The translations under genes and the position numbers were made by a program. A model generated the notes under the pieces. The model made no database searches, had not been told where the DNA came from, and worked only from the letters and a program-made list of their open reading frames with translations. From positions 1-64,000 of the forward strand of contig DASRND010000024.1 in the NCBI GenBank assembly GCA_035647615.1: a DNA stretch of 64,000 bases. Reading direction: 5' to 3'. Shown here piece after piece: positions 52,506-61,747 of the stretch. This DNA is from Bacteroidales bacterium (GTDB lineage: Bacteria; Bacteroidota; Bacteroidia; Bacteroidales; 4484-276). Position 1 is the first letter of the stretch, and each line of letters opens with the position of its first letter.

Positions 52506-53348
52506 TTAACCTGTAATGATTTTTAATACAATAATTACCGGCAAAATTTCGAGGGCGCAAAGGTAGATAAAATTTTGATGATGGGAATATTTTCTTGATT
52601 CGAATCCAATAGGAACGCTTCGGAAAAGCCTGAATAGATAAATCACAAGTGCTACTATACTGGCCGCCAGCAAAGGCATCCGGCTGGTCGAATAGAGCGA
52701 AAAAAGCAAAAATGGGATCAGGAATATGGTGGCCACCTGATTCATAAAAGTTGTATTTGCCAGATATTCGCGTACCAGATAATTGTTTTTAAAAATAAAT
52801 CCAATCAATCGCATCAGCCATCCTTTTATGAGAATAATAATTGCGATAGCGATAGCAACTGCGGCAATCTGTTGATAGAGCGCTCTTGGATAGAGAAATC
52901 CCAAAAAGTGATACACTTCGTCCCATTGAAACACGAAAGTAGTGTACACCAGCAGCGATGCAATAAACAGCAAAATGTTGGAGCCTGGCGTAAAAAGATC
53001 ACCATCGCGATAAAGCTGCCTGAAAAGCGGCCGCGAAGTAAGGCTGCGCCCGATGTTGGTAAAAAAATTCTTTTGCATCAGTCGCAATAGTGAAATGATC
53101 AGAAGGGCGACGCCCAGCGTGAGCAACTGCCATTGCGAATAGTTGTGTACGAGTGGTTCGGGGCGCACCCGGGTGGCAGGGGCATACTGTGAGGTGATAA
53201 AGCGTTGGGTTACCGGATATTCTGCAGTGGTGTCGCCGGCAGTAAAAGCTCCCAAAGCCTGCTGCCAGCCATGCACTGGTGTTGGCAACGAATCTGACAG
53301 AAACAGGCTGTCGGGCGGAACAACGAATATAATTCCTGTAGTATCCAA
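52506..53348 (-). CDS. DUF4271 integral membrane protein
   Basis: A 280-residue protein. A soluble N-terminus (1-80, with a Pro-rich start) is followed by about six transmembrane helices ('WQLLTLGVALLIISLLRLM', 'ILLFIASLLVYTTFVFQWDE', 'AAVAIAIAIIILIKGWLMRL', 'NQVATIFLIPFLLFSLYSTS', 'LAASIVALVIYLFRLFRSVP', 'FIYLCALEILPVIIVLKIIT'). It fits DUF4271, a family known mainly in Bacteroidota next to hemD, whose role is unknown. The -7 box at 53371-53378 sits 22 bases ahead of the start. Confidence 0.85.
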   Translation of the reverse strand: MDTTGIIFVVPPDSLFLSDSLPTPVHGWQQALGAFTAGDTTAEYPVTQRFITSQYAPATRVRPEPLVHNYSQWQLLTLGVALLIISLLRLMQKNFFTNIGRSLTSRPLFRQLYRDGDLFTPGSNILLFIASLLVYTTFVFQWDEVYHFLGFLYPRALYQQIAAVAIAIAIIILIKGWLMRLIGFIFKNNYLVREYLANTTFMNQVATIFLIPFLLFSLYSTSRMPLLAASIVALVIYLFRLFRSVPIGFESRKYSHHQNFIYLCALEILPVIIVLKIITG

Positions 53349-53370
53349 TGGTTTTGTGCAATAAATGCTG

Positions 53371-53378
53371 CAAAAGTA
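53371..53378 (-). promoter_or_regulatory. Predicted -7 box of the DUF4271-hemD-rnpA-S41 operon
   Basis: The minus strand reads TACTTTTG, an exact TAnnTTTG. Confidence 0.6.
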
Positions 53379-53564
53379 AGATTTCCACTGGCGCGCTTCT
53401 GTTTTTTTTAAAGCGGCGTAGAACCTGGGTCGCTCAATCGCCTGTGAATTGTCATTGGGAGTGCTAAGGTCAAAAAAAATTGGTTTATTAGATAAAATAT
53501 CTACTTTCGTAAGCTATTCAGAATACGATTGATTTTTTACGATTAATAAAATATCAAAATAGCA

Positions 53565-54140
53565 ATGTTCAATTTCATTATTTTTGGAGCGCCGGGATCG
53601 GGCAAAGGAACCCAGAGCGTTAAAATCGCCCACAAATATCATTTTAAACACATCTCCACCGGCGACATTTTCCGTAACGAAATAAAAAACCAAACGCCGC
53701 TGGGCAAGCGCGTCAAAGAGGTTATCGACAGTGGTCATCTGGTTTCCGACGAGCTGCTGATGGAAATCATTGAAAACGCTATGGAGAAGGCCGACAACCC
53801 TCATGGATTTATTTTTGACGGATTTCCACGCACCTTGCGTCAGGCGCGCGATATGGATGTGATGTTGCACCGCCACAAAGATTGTATCAGTCTGGTGCTG
53901 GCGCTTGATGTGGATCGGCAGGAAATCATTGCCCGCCTACTCAATCGTGCAAAGGAGCAGGGGCGTGTTGACGATACCGAGGATGTAATCTGCAATCGGC
54001 TGGAAGTTTATCAGAATCAGACAAGCCCGCTGATTGATTATTACAAAAATCAAGGGAAATTTATTTCCGTCAATGGCGTAGGAACTTTGGAAGGAATCTT
54101 TGCAGAAATCTGCCGCGTGATTGATCCATATCTGGCTTAA
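53565..54140 (+). CDS. adk: Adenylate kinase (short form)
   Basis: Interconverts 2 ADP with ATP and AMP. The 191-residue protein has the P-loop 'FGAPGSGKGTQSVKIA', the AMP site 'HISTGDIFRNEIKN' and 'FIFDGFPRTLRQARDMD', and 'RLLNRAKEQGRVDDTEDVI' in place of a long LID, so it is the short variant without the zinc-finger LID. Single gene, divergent from the DUF4271 operon; a weak -7 (TACTTTCG) at 53502-53509 may drive it. Confidence 0.95.
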   Translation: MFNFIIFGAPGSGKGTQSVKIAHKYHFKHISTGDIFRNEIKNQTPLGKRVKEVIDSGHLVSDELLMEIIENAMEKADNPHGFIFDGFPRTLRQARDMDVMLHRHKDCISLVLALDVDRQEIIARLLNRAKEQGRVDDTEDVICNRLEVYQNQTSPLIDYYKNQGKFISVNGVGTLEGIFAEICRVIDPYLA

Positions 54141-54201
54141 GCAAATCCGCTTTCATAATTCCCGATGAAAATTATTTGATCTTGTTTTTGGGATTTGGTG
54201 G

Positions 54202-56541
54202 TCATTCTGTCGGGAGCAAACCTTCCCATAGCCCACGCCCGAATGTTGCCACGCTGATTCTGCCAAATTGTTCGCTGATTTTTATCTCCGTTATTCTTAC
54301 GTGTGGAAATCCCGGTACCGGTTGCCACGGGGTTCCGATGGTTTTCGTGTAAAGTCCGCGGTCGGTTCCGAGCCAGAAACGCTTTGATGGGCCGTTGCTT
54401 ATCGCAATAGCATTTACAGGATTGTCGGCGAATATCCCATCTACATCGTCATTTTCCCAGTTGATTCCGCCATCTTTCGAGTGCCAAATTCTATATTGGG
54501 GCATGACTCCAAGATAAGTAATCCATAGTTCGTCGGGGTTCTCTTTAGAAATCGCAATGCCTGAGATGATGGCCAATGTATCGTCATTGTCGTATTGGCC
54601 GGGGTAGTCGAGGCGCTCAAAAGCAGCCTCACTTCTGTCGATTCCCTGCAGTCCGCCACTGCTCGATTTATACAATCCCGACGGCAACTGCCACTCCTCG
54701 GTGGGAGGATTTTGCTGGCCACCTGTTGCCAAATAAATAATATTGGGATTTTTGGTGCTAATTGCCATATCCGTAATTTGGCGGCGCCAGGCCTGGATTT
54801 CTGTTTTGAATAAATCCGATTGGCGCACCCAAATGCTGTCGGGATGGTCCATAACAGTGGGATCTTCGATGCGTTTGCTATAGATTTCACTAAACCCAAA
54901 CCAGGGTTCCCCGGTTATGGGATGGTTTACCAAAGGAAAAGTTTTGGTGGTAATTGCATTGCTCTTTTTTACCTGTGAGTCGAACGGCAGCTTTGCTGTT
55001 TCGTGTTTCATTTTTAGGGTATGATGGTTGAATTTTAGCAGCGATCTGTCGTGCATCGAAACATAAATGGATTGGCTGCTGTCGTCGATACGTGTAGTAA
55101 AACCATCACCACCTGCGATAAAATGCCACTGGTGGCCCAGCGTGTCCATATGAATTAGCGCGCCGTTATCCTGTGTGCCGACTGCAAACAAATTTTCATC
55201 AAAACCGGCAGCGTCAAACGACCAGAGGATGGCAACTCCGAGTCCTTCGTTTTTGTATTCCCATCCATCCTGACCGGCATTGGGCATGGTTTTTACGCTA
55301 ACCCCGCCATGGTTTCCACAAAAAAGCTTCGGGTTGTCCACATTGGGTTGAAATGCCAGGGCGTGGATGTCGGCGTGGAAGCCGTTGCCGCAATAAGGCG
55401 AGCGCAGCCCGAAGGGCGTATTTTTGATCTTCTCGGTTCCCAGCAGCCGTGAGTTGCCATAAAAAACCGCATCGCCATCTACAGGCGACACTGCCAGCGC
55501 TATCCAATGCTGTGCAAAGTAGGTAAGTCCCGTCGAAAAACGAGTATCAATAATTTCCCACTTTCCTGATTCGTGAATGGCGATGTGTGCGCCAAGAATA
55601 GTTTTGCCTTTCATCTCGTGATGTCCCAAAATGTAGACGTACAACCTCTCGGGTGCTGCCGGAGAAACAGCCAGATTGATGCGTCGCACCACCAGCGAGT
55701 CGGGGAGGTTATCGATTTCAATACCTGTTTCCGGCCCGGTGAGTGGGTGCCAGGAAGTGCCACCATCTTTAGAAACAAAAATATCCTGACCCGAAGCATA
55801 AGCTACGTTTGCGTTGCCGGGTTTGTAGGCAATGCCGCGGGTATCGCGAAGTTCCTTATCAATATTTTTAAAAGTATTTTCCCACCGCACCACTTTTGCT
55901 GAGGCATTATTTGTTCGGATAACGCCGGAGGTGGTGGCTACCAAAATCTGATCGGGATTCAGCGGGTTGATCACCATTTTGCGGCACATGCCACCATCAG
56001 GAAAGAAGTCCAGAAAGTTGCCCGAGATGTCCTGCCAGGTGGCGCCATAATCATTGCTCCTGAAGATTCCTGTTGTGGGCAATGGGTTTATCTGTGCCCA
56101 ATTTGGACTCCATCCGTCATCGATTCCGCCGTCGCCGTAGCCGGTACATACAAATAGCTGGCGCCGGTCGAAAGGATTGATGCAAACATCTGCCACGGAC
56201 GTCGATGGTAGAAAATCAGTATTGACGCTGCTCCAGTTTTCGCCATCATCTTCGGTGCGCCATAGCCCGCCAAAGAAGGAGCAGCCGTAAATGGTCTGGT
56301 TCTCTACACCGTCATACATAGCGTCGAAACACAAACGGTTGAGTTGCCCCACGCCATAAGTATTGGAGCTGCTCACCGGATTGGGCATTCCCGAAGGCCC
56401 CAAAAAACGCCATTGCATGTTTTCGGTAGTAACGGAATTCGTGCCTGGCAAACGGGAATTATTCTGCGAAAGCAAGGGAGCAGATGTGGCAATGAGAAGA
56501 AAAAGTGAAGAGATTAGAATCGAAAATTTCAATGATTTCAT
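54202..56541 (-). CDS. Large secreted BNR/sortilin-like beta-propeller protein
   Basis: A 779-residue exported protein (signal to about 25). It has repeated blades with Asp-box-like turns (S-x-D-x-G-x-x-W): 'TEDDGENWSSVNTDF', 'RSNDYGATWQDISGN', 'VSKDGGTSWHPLTGP', 'HSKDGGINWENDDVD'. These are VPS10/BNR-type propellers, found in photosystem-stability-like and glycosidase-related proteins. No sialidase Arg triad is obvious, so binding rather than catalysis is more likely. Many Bacteroidota homologs of this kind end in a T9SS domain; this one stops at 'GRGLWEGLLPTE' just after the last blade. Confidence 0.82.
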   Translation of the reverse strand: MKSLKFSILISSLFLLIATSAPLLSQNNSRLPGTNSVTTENMQWRFLGPSGMPNPVSSSNTYGVGQLNRLCFDAMYDGVENQTIYGCSFFGGLWRTEDDGENWSSVNTDFLPSTSVADVCINPFDRRQLFVCTGYGDGGIDDGWSPNWAQINPLPTTGIFRSNDYGATWQDISGNFLDFFPDGGMCRKMVINPLNPDQILVATTSGVIRTNNASAKVVRWENTFKNIDKELRDTRGIAYKPGNANVAYASGQDIFVSKDGGTSWHPLTGPETGIEIDNLPDSLVVRRINLAVSPAAPERLYVYILGHHEMKGKTILGAHIAIHESGKWEIIDTRFSTGLTYFAQHWIALAVSPVDGDAVFYGNSRLLGTEKIKNTPFGLRSPYCGNGFHADIHALAFQPNVDNPKLFCGNHGGVSVKTMPNAGQDGWEYKNEGLGVAILWSFDAAGFDENLFAVGTQDNGALIHMDTLGHQWHFIAGGDGFTTRIDDSSQSIYVSMHDRSLLKFNHHTLKMKHETAKLPFDSQVKKSNAITTKTFPLVNHPITGEPWFGFSEIYSKRIEDPTVMDHPDSIWVRQSDLFKTEIQAWRRQITDMAISTKNPNIIYLATGGQQNPPTEEWQLPSGLYKSSSGGLQGIDRSEAAFERLDYPGQYDNDDTLAIISGIAISKENPDELWITYLGVMPQYRIWHSKDGGINWENDDVDGIFADNPVNAIAISNGPSKRFWLGTDRGLYTKTIGTPWQPVPGFPHVRITEIKISEQFGRISVATFGRGLWEGLLPTE

Positions 56542-56689
56542 AAATTAATAGCTTGGTAAGAAATGGTGCGTAGTTTGCAATAAGTATTCCTAAAATGTAA
56601 CTTCTTGATAATGAATAGATATGCTCGTTTTCGCAAGTATTCTTAACAAACTTTTAATAATCGACCCAACTTTCCAGCGGGATAATTTA

Positions 56690-56697
56690 TAATTTTG
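56690..56697 (+). promoter_or_regulatory. Predicted -7 box of ppdK
   Basis: TAATTTTG matches TAnnTTTG, 61 bases before the ATG. A clear -33 was not found. Confidence 0.55.
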
Positions 56698-56758
56698 CAC
56701 ATTCAAAAAAAATCTATAGTATTGAAATTCAAACTTTAAACACTAACATAAAAATAAC

Positions 56759-59548
56759 ATGAGTAAGAAACAGGAAAAGTTCGTCTATTTTTTTGGCGAC
56801 GGCAAAGCCGAAGGTGATGCTACGATGAAGAATCTGTTGGGTGGCAAAGGTGCCAACCTTGCAGAAATGAATTTGATAGGAGTACCCGTTCCTCCGGGTT
56901 TTACTATTACCACAGAGGCTTGTACCCTTTACAACGAAAAAGGAGCACGTTATATATTTGATATCATCACTGACGAAGTAAAGCAAGCTGTTGCCCGTGT
57001 GGAGAAGATTACGGGAACAAAATTTGGCGACAAAAACAATCCTTGTCTTTTGTCCGTTCGCTCCGGCTCCCGTGCCTCGATGCCCGGCATGATGGACACT
57101 GTCCTCAATCTGGGTTTGAACGATGAAGCCGTGAAAGGCATCGCTGCTAAAACCGGCAACGAACGTTTTGCCTGGGACTCATACCGTCGCTTTGTTCAGA
57201 TGTTTGGCGATGTGGTGATGGGAATGAAACCGGATTCGAAACATGAAGAAGATCCCTTTGAGGTAATCATCCATCAGGTGAAAAAAGAGCGGAAAATAGA
57301 ACGCGACCTCGATCTTACTTCTGATGATCTGAAAGACCTGGTCACTCGATTTAAAAAAGCTATCAAAGAAAAAACCGGTAAAGATTTCCCCACCGATCCA
57401 TGGGATCAGCTCTGGGCTTCGATCAGTGCTGTGTTTGATAGCTGGATGAATAAGCGTGCGGTAGTTTACCGCCGTCTCAATCATATCCCTGCCGATTGGG
57501 GTACCGCCGTCAACGTACAAGCCATGGTATATGGCAACATGGGCGATAATTCTGCTACAGGTGTTGCTTTTACACGTGACTCCGCTACAGGCGAAAACCT
57601 TTTTAATGGCGAATATCTCATCGATGCCCAGGGCGAAGATGTGGTAGCCGGCATCCGCACACCACAGCAGATAACCAAAGAAGGATCGCTGCGCTGGGCT
57701 GCCCTGCAGGAGATTAGCGAAGAAGTTCGTAAACGGGATTTTCCCTCACTCGAAGAGGTGATGCCTGTGGTGTATAAGCAACTTTTTGAAACACAAAAAG
57801 CACTCGAAGATCACTATCGCGACATGCAGGATCTGGAGTTTACCGTACAGGATGGTAAGTTGTGGATATTGCAAACACGTGGTGGAAAACGCACGGGCGC
57901 TGCCATGGTAAAAATTGCCATCGACATGCTCGAAGAGAAAAAATTGAAAAAACGCGAAGCACTACTGAGCGTGGACCCCAATAGACTTAATGAGTTGCTC
58001 CACCCTGTTTTTGAAGAAGAAGCCATTCGGAATGCCAACGTCGTGGCCAAAGGATTGCCCGCATCGCCTGGTGCTGCCGCCGGACAAATTGTTTTTCATG
58101 CTGACGAAGCCGAAGAATGGGCTGCTAAAGGCAATAAGGTTGTGCTGGTACGTATTGAAACATCGCCCGAAGACCTTAGCGGAATGCATGTGGCAGAAGG
58201 CATCCTCACCGCTCGTGGTGGTATGACTTCACACGCTGCCGTTGTGGCTCGCGGTATGGGAAAATGCTGCGTGTCGGGTGCAGGCACAATTAAAATTAAC
58301 TACAAAGAACGCACACTCGTAGCCGGTGGCAAATCTTTCAAAGAAGGCGACTGGATTTCGCTCAATGGCTCTACCGGTGAAGTGTATGAAGGACGAATTA
58401 AAACCATTGATCCTGACCTCAGCGGCGACTTTGGTAAACTTATGGACATGGCTGATCACTATTCGAAAATGGTGGTTCGTACCAATGCCGATACGCCAAA
58501 GGATGCTACGGTAGCTCGTAATTTTGGTGCACATGGTATCGGCCTTACCCGTACCGAGCACATGTTTTTTGAAGGCGTGCGTATCAAAGCAATGCGTGAG
58601 ATGATCCTGGCTGATGACGAAGCCGGACGCCGCAAAGCACTCGAAAAACTGCTGCCCATCCAGCGTGAAGACTTCGAAGGAGTTTTTGAAGCCATGCACG
58701 ACCTGCCCGTTACGGTTCGTTTGCTCGACCCGCCGTTGCATGAGTTTGTGCCTCACGACGAAAAAGGCCAACAGCAAATGGCTGAGATTATGGGTGTAAG
58801 TTTGGATGTGATAAAAGCAAAAGTGGAAGAACTGAGTGAAGTCAATCCCATGCTTGGTCATCGTGGCTGCCGTTTGGGCAATACTTATCCGGAAATTTCG
58901 GAGATGCAGACACGTGCTATCATCGAAGCAACACTAAATCTCAAGAAGCGTGGCGTTGTGACCAAGCCTGAAATCATGATTCCGCTCACTGGTACATTGC
59001 CCGAGATGAAGATGCAGGAAGACATTGTGCGCGAAACCATCGCCAAAGTGTTTAAAGAGAGAAACGACTGCATCGATTTTATGGTGGGAACCATGATTGA
59101 AATACCACGCGCTGCTCTGGTAGCTGATGAGATCGCTAAATCGGCCGAGTTTTTCTCCTTCGGTACCAACGACCTCACACAGATGACGTTTGGCTATTCG
59201 CGCGACGACGCTGGCAAATTCCTCGATGTGTATCTTAAGAAAGATCTGCTCGAAGTAGATCCATTCCAGGTAATCGATCAGGAAGGCGTTGGCCAGTTGA
59301 TGCGTATGGCAGTGAAGAGAGGCCGCAAGACCCGCCCGAATATCAAGATCGGTATCTGCGGTGAGCATGGTGGCGAACCTTCGAGCGTTGAGTTTTGCTA
59401 TACCCTCGGCTTCGACTACGTAAGCTGTTCGCCTTATCGCGTGCCAATTGCACGTCTGGCGTCGGCGCAGGCTCAGATAAAAGAAAAGATGCTGAAAAAA
59501 GCCAACAAAAAGAAAGACAAAAAAGCCGGTAAGAAAAAGGCAAAATAA
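56759..59548 (+). CDS. ppdK: Pyruvate, phosphate dikinase
   Basis: Interconverts PEP + AMP + PPi with pyruvate + ATP + Pi. The 929-residue protein has the N-terminal ATP-grasp part ('FFGDGKAEGDATMKNLLGGK', 'SVRSGSRASMPGMMDTVLN'), the swivelling phosphohistidine domain with the catalytic His in 'TARGGMTSHAAVVARGMGK' (about residue 491), and the C-terminal PEP/pyruvate barrel ('SFGTNDLTQMTFGYSRDDA' and the Cys in 'IGICGEHGGEPSS'). A lysine-rich tail of about 20 residues (KKANKKKDKKAGKKKAK) extends beyond the usual end. It precedes pckA, from which it is separated by a terminator. Confidence 0.97.
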   Translation: MSKKQEKFVYFFGDGKAEGDATMKNLLGGKGANLAEMNLIGVPVPPGFTITTEACTLYNEKGARYIFDIITDEVKQAVARVEKITGTKFGDKNNPCLLSVRSGSRASMPGMMDTVLNLGLNDEAVKGIAAKTGNERFAWDSYRRFVQMFGDVVMGMKPDSKHEEDPFEVIIHQVKKERKIERDLDLTSDDLKDLVTRFKKAIKEKTGKDFPTDPWDQLWASISAVFDSWMNKRAVVYRRLNHIPADWGTAVNVQAMVYGNMGDNSATGVAFTRDSATGENLFNGEYLIDAQGEDVVAGIRTPQQITKEGSLRWAALQEISEEVRKRDFPSLEEVMPVVYKQLFETQKALEDHYRDMQDLEFTVQDGKLWILQTRGGKRTGAAMVKIAIDMLEEKKLKKREALLSVDPNRLNELLHPVFEEEAIRNANVVAKGLPASPGAAAGQIVFHADEAEEWAAKGNKVVLVRIETSPEDLSGMHVAEGILTARGGMTSHAAVVARGMGKCCVSGAGTIKINYKERTLVAGGKSFKEGDWISLNGSTGEVYEGRIKTIDPDLSGDFGKLMDMADHYSKMVVRTNADTPKDATVARNFGAHGIGLTRTEHMFFEGVRIKAMREMILADDEAGRRKALEKLLPIQREDFEGVFEAMHDLPVTVRLLDPPLHEFVPHDEKGQQQMAEIMGVSLDVIKAKVEELSEVNPMLGHRGCRLGNTYPEISEMQTRAIIEATLNLKKRGVVTKPEIMIPLTGTLPEMKMQEDIVRETIAKVFKERNDCIDFMVGTMIEIPRAALVADEIAKSAEFFSFGTNDLTQMTFGYSRDDAGKFLDVYLKKDLLEVDPFQVIDQEGVGQLMRMAVKRGRKTRPNIKIGICGEHGGEPSSVEFCYTLGFDYVSCSPYRVPIARLASAQAQIKEKMLKKANKKKDKKAGKKKAK

Positions 59549-59577
59549 AGTGGCCGGTTTTATTGACAAATAAATAG

Positions 59578-59615
59578 ACAAAGGCTGCCGACGGAATTTC
59601 CGTGGCAGCCTTTGT
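59578..59615 (+). terminator. Intrinsic terminator after ppdK
   Basis: Long stem: ACAAAGGCTGCC with GGCAGCCTTTGT, extended inward by ACGGAA/TTCCGT. Confidence 0.85.
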
Positions 59616-59694
59616 TGCATTTTGAACCCTGGCTATTGTCGTTAATTTTCTTTAAATTGAAAGGCAGATAGAATAAAAAGTCGGAAATTTGTCG

Positions 59695-59722
59695 TTTGAC
59701 TTTAAAACAAAGTGTAAGTTTG
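59695..59722 (+). promoter_or_regulatory. Predicted pckA promoter
   Basis: TTTG at 59695-59698, a 16-base spacer and TAAGTTTG at 59715-59722 (exact -7). An alternative TTTG at 59688 would give a 23-base spacer. Confidence 0.6.
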
Positions 59723-59779
59723 AACTTTTACAACTTGCTTCAAATATTTTTAATCCGAAAATTTTAAATACATCTTATC

Positions 59780-61432
59780 ATGGATAAATCTTCAATGAAC
59801 GAAAAGATCAAAAACCTTGTACGCAATCATCCCAAAGCACTTGTTAACATTGCGCGTCGTGAGATGATACGCGACTCAGTCGACAACCGCGAAGCAATGG
59901 TCTCGGAGTCGGGCGCTCTGGCCACCTGGACGCCACCGGAATCTACCGGTAGATCGCCCAAAGATACCGTGGTGGTAAAACGTGCCGAAAGCCAGGACAA
60001 AATCGACTGGTCGTCGCCCAACAACATACCAATCACCGAAGAAACTTTTGACATGCTCTTTGAGGATGCGCTGGCGATTCTTAGCAAAAAAGAGAGGATA
60101 TATGAAACCGATCGTGTGAGTGGTGCCGACAGTAGTTATGCACTGCCCGTAAAAATGGTCTGTGACAAGGCCTTATTCTCTTTGTTTGTGGACAACATGT
60201 TTCGACCTATTCCTAAAGATATTAATAAAAGTATTTTTTATCAAAACGGCTTTCAGCTCCTGGCCTTGCCTTACGACAAACTCGAGAGCAAAAAATACGA
60301 AGGCCGTTTGCGTAAGATGCCCGACGGCAGCACCTCCGATATGGCGGTTGCAATGGATATGGATCGCAAGCTTGGTGTAATCATCGGCTCGGCCTATTGC
60401 GGCAGCATCAAAAAGTTATTTTTTACCGTGATGAATTTCCTGCTTCCTTTCGAAGGCATCCTGCCGCTGCACTGTTCGGCCAACGAAGGTCCTGACGGGA
60501 AATCAGCGCTGCTACTCGGATTGTCGGGAACCGGTAAAACCACCCTTTCGGCCGATCCCAGTCGTGCGCTGCTTGGTGACGACGAACATGGCTGGAATGA
60601 CAACGGTATTGCCAACTTCGAAAATGGCTGTTATGCTAAGATGATCGACATCGATCCGTCGAAAGAGCCGGACATCTACGATGCTGTGATGCACAAAGAC
60701 GATTATCTGAATCATGGTTCGATTGTGGAAAATGCTATGGTTTATCCTGATGGCACTTTCGATTATTACGACGATCGTTTTACCCCCAACTCACGTTCGT
60801 CGTATCTGCTTAAATATTTGAAAAACATCAAGGAGTCGTCGGTTTCCACACATCCGAGCACCATCCTTTTTCTCACCGCCGATGCTTACGGCGTGCTGCC
60901 TCCAGTTTCCCGTCTCGACGCAGATCAGGCCATGCTTTGGTTTTTGATGGGATATACCAGTAAACTGGCTGGCACCGAAACCGGTGTTACAGAGCCGCAG
61001 GCTACTTTCTCGCGTTTCTTCGGACAGCCTTTTATGCCAGCCAATCCCGATGTTTATGCCGATATGCTTGGTAAGAAAATGGAGAAACACAAAACACAGG
61101 TTTACCTTATTAATACAGGCTGGAGTGGCGGTGCATACGGCGTCGGAAAACGCATGGACATCAACCTGACACGCAAAATGGTAGATGCTGCTCTGAATGG
61201 TTCGCTTGCCAGTGTTGAATATGAATACGATGCGTTTTTCCATTTGAATGTTCCCAAATCATGCCCGGGAGTGCCGGCCGAAATTTTGAAGCCCAAAAAT
61301 ACCTGGGTCGACAAGCAGGCCTACGATACCAAGGCCAAAATGCTGGCTAAAAAATTCAGCGATGCTTTTGATAAAGCCTATGGTGATAAAAATATCAAAC
61401 AAAGTGTTGTGAAGATGTGCCCCGGCAAATAA
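59780..61432 (+). CDS. pckA: Phosphoenolpyruvate carboxykinase (ATP)
   Basis: Interconverts oxaloacetate + ATP with PEP + CO2 + ADP. The 550-residue protein has the kinase-1a P-loop 'LGLSGTGKTTLSADPSRALL' (about 249-268), the metal site in 'LLGDDEHGWNDNGIANFE' and the preceding 'PLHCSANEGPDGKSALLLG'. Together with ppdK it sets carbon flow at the PEP node; in anaerobes it often runs in the carboxylating, ATP-forming direction. Own promoter and terminator. The N-terminal ~45 residues carry extra sequence ('KNLVRNHPKALVNIARREMI') not found in E. coli Pck. Confidence 0.96.
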   Translation: MDKSSMNEKIKNLVRNHPKALVNIARREMIRDSVDNREAMVSESGALATWTPPESTGRSPKDTVVVKRAESQDKIDWSSPNNIPITEETFDMLFEDALAILSKKERIYETDRVSGADSSYALPVKMVCDKALFSLFVDNMFRPIPKDINKSIFYQNGFQLLALPYDKLESKKYEGRLRKMPDGSTSDMAVAMDMDRKLGVIIGSAYCGSIKKLFFTVMNFLLPFEGILPLHCSANEGPDGKSALLLGLSGTGKTTLSADPSRALLGDDEHGWNDNGIANFENGCYAKMIDIDPSKEPDIYDAVMHKDDYLNHGSIVENAMVYPDGTFDYYDDRFTPNSRSSYLLKYLKNIKESSVSTHPSTILFLTADAYGVLPPVSRLDADQAMLWFLMGYTSKLAGTETGVTEPQATFSRFFGQPFMPANPDVYADMLGKKMEKHKTQVYLINTGWSGGAYGVGKRMDINLTRKMVDAALNGSLASVEYEYDAFFHLNVPKSCPGVPAEILKPKNTWVDKQAYDTKAKMLAKKFSDAFDKAYGDKNIKQSVVKMCPGK

Positions 61433-61460
61433 GCTGCGGTGCGGATACTCACAAAAACAA

Positions 61461-61494
61461 AAAGGTCGGCCTGGCAACAGCAGCCGGCTTTTTT
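61461..61494 (+). terminator. Intrinsic terminator after pckA
   Basis: Ten-bp stem AAAGGTCGGC/GCCGGCTTTT with two G-T pairs and a T-run. Confidence 0.7.
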
Positions 61495-61555
61495 GTTTAT
61501 GTTGCAGGGTGCGGTTGATAATCGGTAAAATGATTTACGAATGACGATGAAGGAT

Positions 61556-61668
61556 GTAGGAATTAAAAATTGAATGAATTCTGAATCTCGAATTTTAAAT
61601 TTCAGCTCCAACGGGGCGAAATCAATTACCGGGAAATTGAATTTCGAATTTAAATTCTGAATTTTGCC
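61556..61668. repeat. AT-rich degenerate AATTC repeats in a gene-free gap
   Basis: GAATTCTGAATCTCGAATTT, AAATTTCAG, AAATTGAATTTCGAATTTAA, ATTCTGAATTTTG. The 315-bp gap between pckA and the YggS gene holds only the terminator and these repeats. Confidence 0.5.
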
Positions 61669-61747
61669 AGGCGTATTTCCCAGATGTAAAGGATGGAATT
61701 TTATGAACCATCCAAAAAATATTTTGATTAATAACTACTAAAAAGAA

